18,466 nt of DNA, from NCBI GenBank assembly GCA_902495265.1, contig CABUWR010000004.1, positions 1-18,466 on the forward strand, given 5' to 3'. Positions 9,910 to 16,643 of the stretch are shown here, in pieces. This DNA comes from an uncultured Collinsella sp. (GTDB lineage: Bacteria > Actinomycetota > Coriobacteriia > Coriobacteriales > Coriobacteriaceae). A program made the position numbers and the translations under genes. Numbering within the stretch: the first letter of the stretch is position 1; every line of letters starts with the position of its first letter. The notes beneath the pieces were generated by a model. It saw only the letters and a program-made list of their open reading frames with translations, was not told where the DNA came from and searched no databases.

Positions 9910-12375
9910 TTACTCCACCGGCTTGAAGATGGTGGCCTGGCCGAAGACGCTGCGGATGAGGGCTTTGGCCTCGTCCTCGGTCTGCGGGATGCTCGGGGCT
10001 GCGCCCTGATGGCCGAAGGGGCTGCCGGCGCCGGGGTTGGACTCCCAGGGAGCTGCAGGAGCGTCCTCCTCTTTGAGGGCAGTTGCAGCGGGCTTGGGCG
10101 CGGACGCCGCACCCGGCACGTCGAACGGGGGCAGATCGCCCCCGCCGGCATCGGCAGCAAAACCGCCGACCATGGCATCGTCGTAGGGAACCTGCTCGGA
10201 TTCCCACGGTGCAGACTGCGCAGACGGCTGAGCCTTGGGAGCGGACGCGCGCTCGGGCGCACGGGGCGCGGGCTCGGTCGGGAGCTTGCCCGTGGCAGGA
10301 GCGCCGGCAGGGTTGTCGGAGCGCAGCCAGGGGGCCTTAGCCAAGTCGGATGACTTGGGCGCAGGCGCGGCAGCGGGCTTGGGTGCGGGGACCGGAGCAG
10401 CCGGTTTGGGCGCAGCGGGCTTAGGCGCCGACGGGGTCGGTGCCATCACCGGCGTCGCTTGCCGCTGCGGCGCGCTGGCGCTCGAGGATACAGGGGCCGC
10501 CGAGGACACGGGTTGCGGGTCCGCAGATACCGCAGCCCGTGCAGATGGAGAATGCTCCTCATGTTGAGGAGCCGGCGTGCCACCTCCATCCAGGACGTAG
10601 TCGACGGTGCGACGACCGAAGACCGCGCAGACCGTCGGCAGGACCACCGATTGCGTGTCGGCGCGACCGAGCATCTTGATGGCAAAGGTCGAGCCCGCGG
10701 GGAACGAGACCGTGAGCTTGGAGCCGTCGTCGGCCGTGGCGCGGGCGTTGAGCAAAAGGCCTGCATAGGAAGCCTGACGAGCCTTGACGCGCTCGACGAC
10801 CTCGGCCCATTTGCGCTGGAGCTCGCCGGCGTCCTCGACCGCGGGGGTCTCGGCAGCACCGGCGGCGGCAACCTGGGCGGCGTTGTTGGGCTTGGACGCC
10901 GGCACGGTCGATGCAGTGGGCGCGGGAGCCGGAGCCGCAACGGGTTGAGGTGCAGGCGTTACAGGTTTGGGCGCGGGAGCCGGAGCCGCGGACTTGGGCG
11001 CAGGCTGGGCAGCCGGAACAGCAGCGCCGCGGTCCCAAGGCATGCCACCCTGATGCGCAGACGTAGCAGCGGGGGCGGCGGTCGCCGCAGGAGTAGCAGC
11101 TCGGGCACCCGAGATCAGCGTCGGCTGCTGGACAGCGGGTGCGGATGCAGCAGGCGCACTCGCTCGAGCAGCAGCCACGCTCGCCGGAACGGCGGCGTTG
11201 GCAACCATGGCCTCCAAGCGAGCCACGCGCTCGGCCAATGCCTCAATCGTTAAATCGGCCTCGGGACGCGTCAGGCGCGTGCAGGCGATCTCGAGCACCA
11301 GGCGCACGTCGCTCGCACCCCTCATCTCCAAGGCGGCATCGTCGAGCACCGTCAGCACGCGAGCCAGACGATCGGCAGGATGCTCGCCAAAGGCAGCGGC
11401 CTCGGCTGCAAGCGCCTCGGCCTGCTCGACACCGCCCTCAAACAACTCAGCACGGACACCGGCAACGCAGGCAACATACACGTCGCGCACGTGCGCCACC
11501 AGGTCGCGCGTCAGTTCCAGCAGATCGTTACCTTCCTCGACCTGCGCGCGAATAAGCCCATAGAGCTCGGCGACATCACGATCGGCAATGGCGCGCGTAA
11601 ACTCTCCCAGAATCTGGTCCGAAACTTCGCCCAAAAGTGAGCGGGCATCGTCCGCATGCACGGTGCCGTTGCCGAAGACGCTCAGCTGCTCCAGCGTGGA
11701 GAGCGCATCGCGCATGCCGCCCTTGGCATGGCGCGCCACGATGGCAAGCGCCTCGTCGTCGTAGTCGAAGCCCTCCTGCTCGCACACGTATGCCAGGCGA
11801 TACTCAATATCCTCGTTGCCGATGCGATGGAAATCGAAGCGCTGGCAGCGTGAGAGGATTGTCTCCAGAATCTTTTGCGGGTCGGTGGTGCACAGCACAA
11901 AGATCACGTGCGCCGGCGGCTCCTCGAGCGTCTTGAGCAGCGCGTTAAACGCCGCCGTCGTGAGCATGTGGACCTCGTCGATGATATAGATCTTGTACTT
12001 GCCACGCACCGGGGCAAAGTTAACGGAGTTGATGATCTCCTCGCGCACGTTGTCTACGCCGGTACGGCTTGCGGCATCGAGCTCGTAGACATCGGGGTGG
12101 TTGCCTTCGGCGATGAGCTCGCACTCCTCGCAGGTGCCATCGGGCATGCAGCCGCTCGCACCCTCGGCGCGCGCCGCCTCGGCATTGCGGCACAGCAGCG
12201 CCTTGGCCAAAATGCGCGCCATGGTGGTCTTGCCCGTGCCGCGCGGTCCGCAGAACAGGTAGGCGTGGGACAGGCGCCCCTCGGTAATGGCGTGCTCGAG
12301 CGTCGAGACGATATGCTGCTGGCCCACCACGGAGTCGAAGGTGAGCGGGCGATACTTTCGGTACAACGATTCCAT
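9910..12375 (-). CDS. dnaX: DNA polymerase III subunit gamma/tau
   Basis: This is the clamp-loader ATPase subunit of the replicative polymerase, 821 aa. The AAA+ module shows Walker A GPRGTGKT (43-50), a four-cysteine zinc module (C62, C76, C82, C85), IIDE with Walker B (131-134), the LSRC arginine-finger motif (174-177) and GGMRDA (219-224). Domain III ends near 395. The rest is an Ala/Pro/Lys-rich linker, a folded block (about 518-597, ELQRKWAEVVERV onward), a second linker and a short C-terminal helix (EDEAKALIRSVFGQATIF). A tryptophan motif recurs in the linkers (about 445, 681, 722 and 775). The start at 12375 is set by GGGGGAG 6 nt upstream and the conserved MESLYRKYRP. No A-rich slippery heptamer for programmed frameshifting was seen, so a separate gamma form is not predicted. 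ybaB and recR lie downstream but after an 835-bp interruption. Confidence 0.97.
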   Translation of the reverse strand: MESLYRKYRPLTFDSVVGQQHIVSTLEHAITEGRLSHAYLFCGPRGTGKTTMARILAKALLCRNAEAARAEGASGCMPDGTCEECELIAEGNHPDVYELDAASRTGVDNVREEIINSVNFAPVRGKYKIYIIDEVHMLTTAAFNALLKTLEEPPAHVIFVLCTTDPQKILETILSRCQRFDFHRIGNEDIEYRLAYVCEQEGFDYDDEALAIVARHAKGGMRDALSTLEQLSVFGNGTVHADDARSLLGEVSDQILGEFTRAIADRDVAELYGLIRAQVEEGNDLLELTRDLVAHVRDVYVACVAGVRAELFEGGVEQAEALAAEAAAFGEHPADRLARVLTVLDDAALEMRGASDVRLVLEIACTRLTRPEADLTIEALAERVARLEAMVANAAVPASVAAARASAPAASAPAVQQPTLISGARAATPAATAAPAATSAHQGGMPWDRGAAVPAAQPAPKSAAPAPAPKPVTPAPQPVAAPAPAPTASTVPASKPNNAAQVAAAGAAETPAVEDAGELQRKWAEVVERVKARQASYAGLLLNARATADDGSKLTVSFPAGSTFAIKMLGRADTQSVVLPTVCAVFGRRTVDYVLDGGGTPAPQHEEHSPSARAAVSADPQPVSSAAPVSSSASAPQRQATPVMAPTPSAPKPAAPKPAAPVPAPKPAAAPAPKSSDLAKAPWLRSDNPAGAPATGKLPTEPAPRAPERASAPKAQPSAQSAPWESEQVPYDDAMVGGFAADAGGGDLPPFDVPGAASAPKPAATALKEEDAPAAPWESNPGAGSPFGHQGAAPSIPQTEDEAKALIRSVFGQATIFKPVE

Positions 12376-12390
12376 GGGTGCTCCCCCGGG

Positions 12391-12396
12391 TATACT
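12391..12396 (+). promoter_or_regulatory. Possible -10 for the 12491 gene in the divergent region
   Basis: TATACT is a good -10 match, about 95 bp before the ATG at 12491. It lies very close to the ribosome binding site of dnaX on the other strand, so the two transcripts would overlap at their 5' ends. No convincing -35 is present. The 115-bp region 12376-12490 must hold both promoters. A dnaX -10 may be TATTAT on the minus strand near 12446-12451. Confidence 0.3.
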
Positions 12397-12490
12397 GAGT
12401 CTTGTTGCCGCGGCGGCCATGCGGTCGCACGGCATACTGCATTCATAATAACCCGTACGGCGAGCCCGCCGCGATAGGAGTCCAAAGAGC

Positions 12491-13207
12491 ATGGCAGACG
12501 CAGAGAGCAACCTCGTTCCCTCCGAAGCAGCCGACCAGGTCGAGGTCGCGCTCGAGACGCAGGCAGCAGCCGATGACGGCATCCTGTACCTCAACGAGTA
12601 TCAGTACGAAAACGACCTCGTCACCGATTTCGCCCGCTTGGTTGCCTCGCCCAGGCGCCGCGGCTCCCTGTACGTCGCCGCCGCCATTGCCGCGCTGCTC
12701 GGTATTGGCATGCTGGTGGCCGGCGGCAGCTGGATCAAGTTCGGCGTCGTGCTGATCGTGTTCGGCGCCTTTTTGGCCTGGTGGAGCAAAAATCTGCACC
12801 ATACGCTCGCGCGCGACTTTATCGAAGCCGTCGAGGCAGACGAGTCCATGGGCGGCCGTTACCGCCGCGTCGCCGCCAACGAGGACGGCCTGATGGTCTG
12901 GGGCAAGAGCGGCAAGTCGCAGTTCTTCCCGTTTGAGAAGCTCGACCACGTACTCGACGGCGAGCGCATCTTTGTGGCCATGTTCGCCGACCAGGGCGTG
13001 ACGATCCCTAAGGACACCTTTGTGCGTGGCGATGCCGAGCAGTTTGGCTCCTTCCTCAAGGCGCGCATCAACAAAAAGCTGCGCATCGAAACCAAACGCA
13101 AGAAGATGAAGGCCGAAAAGGCCGCTGCCAAGGCCAAGCAGGAAAGCGAGCCCAAGAATGCAAAGGCCAAGCAGCGTAAGCAGAAGAAGAACAAGAAGAA
13201 GCGCTAA
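12491..13207 (+). CDS. YcxB-like membrane protein with Lys-rich tail
   Basis: The predicted 238-aa membrane protein has an acidic N-terminal region (1-45) and two adjacent hydrophobic helices (about 59-78 and 82-99) separated by a short turn. A soluble region of about 100-200 resembles the YcxB C-terminal domain, with features such as NEDGLMVWGKSGKSQFFPF and a closing FGSFLKARI. The tail (about 195-238) is very lysine-rich and probably cytoplasmic, where it could contact nucleic acid or phospholipid. AGGAG is seen about 11 nt before the ATG, a little far but acceptable. The gene is divergent from dnaX and is followed by the second kinase without an obvious terminator, with its own promoter signal in between. 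The family assignment rests on overall layout, and the function is unknown. Confidence 0.75.
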   Translation: MADAESNLVPSEAADQVEVALETQAAADDGILYLNEYQYENDLVTDFARLVASPRRRGSLYVAAAIAALLGIGMLVAGGSWIKFGVVLIVFGAFLAWWSKNLHHTLARDFIEAVEADESMGGRYRRVAANEDGLMVWGKSGKSQFFPFEKLDHVLDGERIFVAMFADQGVTIPKDTFVRGDAEQFGSFLKARINKKLRIETKRKKMKAEKAAAKAKQESEPKNAKAKQRKQKKNKKKR

Positions 13208-13262
13208 GGCCAAGCCAGACAGGCAACCTCGCATCCCGCTATCCTCCCCATGCACCCGAGCG

Positions 13263-13271
13263 TGCTACACT
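13263..13271 (+). promoter_or_regulatory. Extended -10 promoter for the kinase-fhaA-fhaB-pstP operon
   Basis: TGCTACACT combines a TG extension with a TACACT -10 box. No -35 is visible, as is usual for extended -10 promoters. Transcription would start near 13278, giving an 80-nt leader for the kinase start at 13360. It would also place the ATG at 13282 almost at the 5' end, so a leaderless alternative start cannot be excluded. TGCTA (13263-13267) and TAGCA (13271-13275) also form a short dyad across the box. Confidence 0.45.
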
Positions 13272-13359
13272 AGCAGCATCTATGCCACCGCGAACGCCGG
13301 AACGGGCCGCGCCCGCGCCCGCCGCTCGCAAACGAACTTTAAACGCACGAGGGTTGGCC

Positions 13360-15213
13360 ATGCCGCTTTTCTCGCAACATACCGCCCGGTTCTCGCCGGA
13401 CGTTCCTTTGGAGGGCACCAGCTCTCGCGAGCTGCTCAAGCGGTTCCAGCCGCTCGAAACGCTCGCGACCGGCGGTTTTGGCTCCATCGAGATTTGCCGC
13501 GACACGCACCTGCGCCGTCGCGTCGCCATTAAGCGCATTCCCCTCACAGGCGGTGCCGGCATGCCCGCCAGCGACATCATGGATGTCCTGCGCGAGGCAC
13601 ACACCGCCGCCATGCTTCAACATCCCAATATCGTGCAGGTTATCGACTTTACGCACGATACCGCCTATGCCTACCTCGTCATGGAATATGTCGACGGCAT
13701 GTCCCTAGCCGAGTTTTTACATCGCGTGGACGGCCATTCGCTCACCTTTGACGAGGCCGCGGCAATTGCCGACGCGCTGGGCCAGGCGCTCACCTTCGCC
13801 CATAGCAACGGCGTGCTCCACCTGGATATTAAGCCCGCCAACGTGCTCATCGACCACTCGGGCAACGTTAAGCTCACCGACTTTGGCATGGCGCGTCTGT
13901 CGTCTGCCGGCGGCTTTGGCGGCTCGCGCGGCGGCACCATCGGCTACATGCCACCCGAGCAGCTAGACATCGAGACTGGCACGGTTGACGAGCGCGCCGA
14001 TGTCTTTGCCCTCGCCTGTGTAATCTACGAGGGCCTGTGCGGCAGCGCCCCCTTTATGGCCGCCACGCCCGGCGACTCGCTCGGCCGCATCATCGGCGGT
14101 GCCACCTACCCTAGCGAGCTCATCCCGCACTTTCCCCCGGGAGCCGAGGCTGCGCTCATGAGCGCCCTCTCCCCCATGCCGCAAGACCGCCCCAGCAGCA
14201 TCGAGGCATTTTGCGACCAGCTGCTCGCCGGCTTGGGCAGCGTGCGCGAGGGCCGTCGCAGCCTGGAGCAGATGGTGGGAGAGCTGTCGGATGATGAGCG
14301 CGCGGCAGACGATATCGAATCGTTGCCCTATGAGGACGACACCATCGAGGTCAACCCCGCACTCGGCTGGGCCGGCACGCGCTGGAGCCACGCGCGCGAT
14401 TACACGATGCGCGCCATCTCGGCGCTAACGTGTGGTGCCTTTAGCTTTTTGATCATGCAGACGGCTGGCGTCGCGGCGCTTCCCGGACTTATTGCCGCGG
14501 CCTTCGCGATCGGGGCGGCCGCCGGCCTGGCCCCGCAGATTGGCTCGGCTATCTCGGCCGTGGGTTTTTTGGTACTTATGGCCAACGCCACCATGCAGGC
14601 GCAGGGCATCCTGTCGATGCTGCCCGTCGCGGTGCTCTTTGCCGCCACCATGTCCGGTTGGTGGATCGCCTGGGGTCGTACCGAGGCTGCCGCGAGCGCC
14701 GCGCTCACCTGCGCGGTGGCACTTGGCTGTCTAACGGGCGACGTCCTCCTTGCCGCCGGGGTCGCCACCGGCATCGCGGCCTTTTGGCTCGGCCCGGCAA
14801 GCGCCGCGGCCGCCACGGGGATGGGCGCGCTTTTTGGCCGCCTGGCTACGGTTGCGCTTTCCACCGGAGGCGTGCTGGGGCTTGGCAATGTTGCCGCGGC
14901 ACTGGGAGACATGCTCTTCTGGGCTGCCGTCGTGCTCGTCGCGGCGACAGCTGCACTGACATCTCTGCTGCTCAACGTCCATGCCAAGCGTGCCGAGCAG
15001 GGTTCGAACCTGGCTGCAATCGCTGCCATCGCCGGCTGCGGAATAGGCTCCGCGGCGTCGCTCTGTCTTGCACACCATATGGAAATTGCCAGCCTTGCGG
15101 CCGCGGTCGTCGTCAAGGCGGCGGTTGCGGGAACCCTATCCTCTATAATCGTTGGGATATGCCTATATTTGCTCGGATACCAAAGAACCTATACGGAGAG
15201 TGATCTTTCGTGA
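13360..15213 (+). CDS. Polytopic membrane Ser/Thr protein kinase (non-RD)
   Basis: This 617-aa Hanks-type kinase is the first gene of the phospho-signalling operon. The catalytic domain (about 30-290) has the glycine loop ATGGFGSI (36-43), VAIK with K58, the C-helix glutamate E79, HLDIKPANVL (154-163), TDFG with D174 and YMPPEQL with E200. The catalytic loop reads HLD rather than HRD, so it lacks the arginine that usually couples activity to activation-loop phosphorylation. After an acidic spacer (305-332), residues about 350-610 form a very hydrophobic Ala/Gly-rich region of roughly eight or more helices, unlike the single helix plus PASTA domain of PknB. Start 13360 has GAGGG 8-9 nt upstream. 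An in-frame ATG at 13282 has no ribosome site and would add 26 Arg/Pro-rich residues. The stop overlaps the fhaA start by 4 bp. Confidence 0.92.
   Translation: MPLFSQHTARFSPDVPLEGTSSRELLKRFQPLETLATGGFGSIEICRDTHLRRRVAIKRIPLTGGAGMPASDIMDVLREAHTAAMLQHPNIVQVIDFTHDTAYAYLVMEYVDGMSLAEFLHRVDGHSLTFDEAAAIADALGQALTFAHSNGVLHLDIKPANVLIDHSGNVKLTDFGMARLSSAGGFGGSRGGTIGYMPPEQLDIETGTVDERADVFALACVIYEGLCGSAPFMAATPGDSLGRIIGGATYPSELIPHFPPGAEAALMSALSPMPQDRPSSIEAFCDQLLAGLGSVREGRRSLEQMVGELSDDERAADDIESLPYEDDTIEVNPALGWAGTRWSHARDYTMRAISALTCGAFSFLIMQTAGVAALPGLIAAAFAIGAAAGLAPQIGSAISAVGFLVLMANATMQAQGILSMLPVAVLFAATMSGWWIAWGRTEAAASAALTCAVALGCLTGDVLLAAGVATGIAAFWLGPASAAAATGMGALFGRLATVALSTGGVLGLGNVAAALGDMLFWAAVVLVAATAALTSLLLNVHAKRAEQGSNLAAIAAIAGCGIGSAASLCLAHHMEIASLAAAVVVKAAVAGTLSSIIVGICLYLLGYQRTYTESDLS
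15144..15149 (+). promoter_or_regulatory. Internal -10 box upstream of fhaA
   Basis: A perfect TATAAT lies inside the 3' end of the kinase gene, 60 bp before the fhaA start. It could let fhaA-fhaB-pstP be transcribed without the kinase. No -35 is found at standard spacing (TTGCGG at 15125-15130 leaves only 13 bp), so it may be fortuitous. Confidence 0.3.
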
Positions 15214-16220
15214 ACTTCCTGAACATCTTCGAGGACCACGTGGCCGGCATCTTCGGTGCCACCCGTGCCCCGTTCTCCTTTAAGAAGCTTGCCAAGCAGG
15301 CCGCTCGCGACATGGAGGATCAGACTCTGGTGATCAACGGCGTCAACACGGCGCCGGCACTCTATACCATCCTTATCGCCGCCGACGACGATCCCATGCT
15401 CGCCCCGTTCTACCCCGAGCTTTCGCGCGAAGTCCGCGAGTTTGTGAAGGCACAGGCCGAAAAGCGCCGCTATGTGTTTGTCGGCGAGCCCCTCGTTCGC
15501 TTTATGATCGACCCGCAGCTGCGTGCCGGTAAGTTCTCGGTCTTTGCCGAGAACGTCGACGCCCCCACGCTCGGTCGTCTGTACGAGGAAGAGCGCGCCT
15601 ACCAGAATGGCCTGGGCCAGAACAACTCGGCCGCAAGCCGTGCCGCCAGCGCTCCCCGCGCCGGCAAGCAGCAATTCGCCGCCCCGCAGCAACAGCACGC
15701 CGCCGCCATGCCCCAGCAGCCGACGCCCCGTGCCGCCGCTCCCGACCCGCTCGCCGTGGCCGATCCCTTTGCGCCCAACGTCCCCGACCCCGCCGCCGCG
15801 CCCATCCCCGTGCCGCAGACCGTCTCTCGTGACGCCCTCGCCGGTATGGGCGGAGCCGCCGCGACCGGCGCCGCCGTGGGCCTTGGCGCCGCAGCCGGTA
15901 TTGCCTCCAACATGGCGAGCACCCGCGCCCCGCAGCGCCCGCTCGCCCAGCTCGTCGACGTCGTGAGCGGCGAGAGCCACAGCATCACTTCCGCGCAGGT
16001 GACCATCGGTCGCGAGCGTTCGGTTTCGGACATCGCCCTGCGCGACCCCAACGTGTCGCGCCGTCACGCCCAGCTCACCTTTACCGGTTCGGACTGGTCG
16101 ATCGAGGACCTCAATTCCACCAACGGCACGCTCGTCAACAACCGCCGCATCACGCGCTGCCCGCTGCGCAACGGCGACCTGCTGACGTTTGGCCTAAGTA
16201 CCTTTGAATTTAGGGGATAG
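15210..16220 (+). CDS. fhaA: FhaA-like protein: DUF3662 domain plus FHA domain
   Basis: This 336-aa cytoplasmic protein corresponds to actinobacterial FhaA, whose FHA domain binds phosphorylated cell-wall and division partners. Residues 1-135 match the FhaA N-terminal domain (MNFLNIFEDHVAGIFG at the start, then VNTAPALYTILIAADDD and RYVFVGEPLVRFMID). Residues 136-245 are an Ala/Pro/Gln linker. Residues about 248-336 are a complete FHA domain with TIGRERSVSD (G267, R268), VSRRHAQ (S283, H286), LNSTNGT (N305) and GDLLTFG. Translation starts at a GTG overlapping the kinase stop as GTGA, with GGAGAG 9 nt upstream, so the two genes are coupled. Unlike the left FHA protein, all phosphate-contacting positions are present. 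A short Gly/Ala run at 211-233 could be weakly membrane-active but is too small to call a helix. Confidence 0.93.
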   Translation: MNFLNIFEDHVAGIFGATRAPFSFKKLAKQAARDMEDQTLVINGVNTAPALYTILIAADDDPMLAPFYPELSREVREFVKAQAEKRRYVFVGEPLVRFMIDPQLRAGKFSVFAENVDAPTLGRLYEEERAYQNGLGQNNSAASRAASAPRAGKQQFAAPQQQHAAAMPQQPTPRAAAPDPLAVADPFAPNVPDPAAAPIPVPQTVSRDALAGMGGAAATGAAVGLGAAAGIASNMASTRAPQRPLAQLVDVVSGESHSITSAQVTIGRERSVSDIALRDPNVSRRHAQLTFTGSDWSIEDLNSTNGTLVNNRRITRCPLRNGDLLTFGLSTFEFRG

Positions 16221-16226
16221 TCGCTT

Positions 16227-16643
16227 ATGAACATCGATATCGTCCTTTTTGCAGGCCGCATCGTCCTGGTCGCCCTGCTCTACATCTTCCTGTTCGCCGT
16301 CATGAAAACCGGCGTGGGACTCGTACGCGGCCAGCGCCGCGACTCCGCTATCTGGACGATCGATGTGGACAAGGGTCCGCGCGGCATCCGTGGCATCCAT
16401 GTAGACATGCTCGGCCCCGTCATCGTGGGCCGCTCGCCGTCCTCCGACATCTGCATCAACGAACCGTTTGTCTCAGCCTCGCACGCACGCTTTTCGCTGC
16501 AGGGCCCGGCACTCATCATCGAAGACCTCAACTCGCTGAACGGCACGCTCGTTAACGGCCGTCAGCTGGTGGAGCCCGCAACGCTGCGCGAGGGTGATGA
16601 GGTCCAGATTGGCGACGTGGTCATGAAGGTGAACCGTCGATGA
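16227..16643 (+). CDS. fhaB: FhaB-like membrane-anchored FHA protein
   Basis: The 138-aa protein has one N-terminal membrane helix (about 7-27) and a short basic stretch (VRGQRR), so the rest faces the cytoplasm. Residues about 43-138 form a complete FHA domain with VIVGRSPSSDI (G68, R69), FVSASHARF (S83, H86), EDLNSLNGT (N105, G106) and EGDEVQIGD. In Actinobacteria FhaB (also called FipA in mycobacteria) sits in this position and takes part in division and envelope control. AGGGGA lies 9 nt before the ATG, 6 bp after the fhaA stop. The stop overlaps the pstP start as ATGA. Confidence 0.93.
   Translation: MNIDIVLFAGRIVLVALLYIFLFAVMKTGVGLVRGQRRDSAIWTIDVDKGPRGIRGIHVDMLGPVIVGRSPSSDICINEPFVSASHARFSLQGPALIIEDLNSLNGTLVNGRQLVEPATLREGDEVQIGDVVMKVNRR

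Noticed and set aside
9910..12375. Programmed frameshift site in dnaX producing a gamma form
   Set aside because: No A-rich slippery heptamer of the AAAAAAG type was seen in the coding strand, so there is no basis for calling a gamma product.
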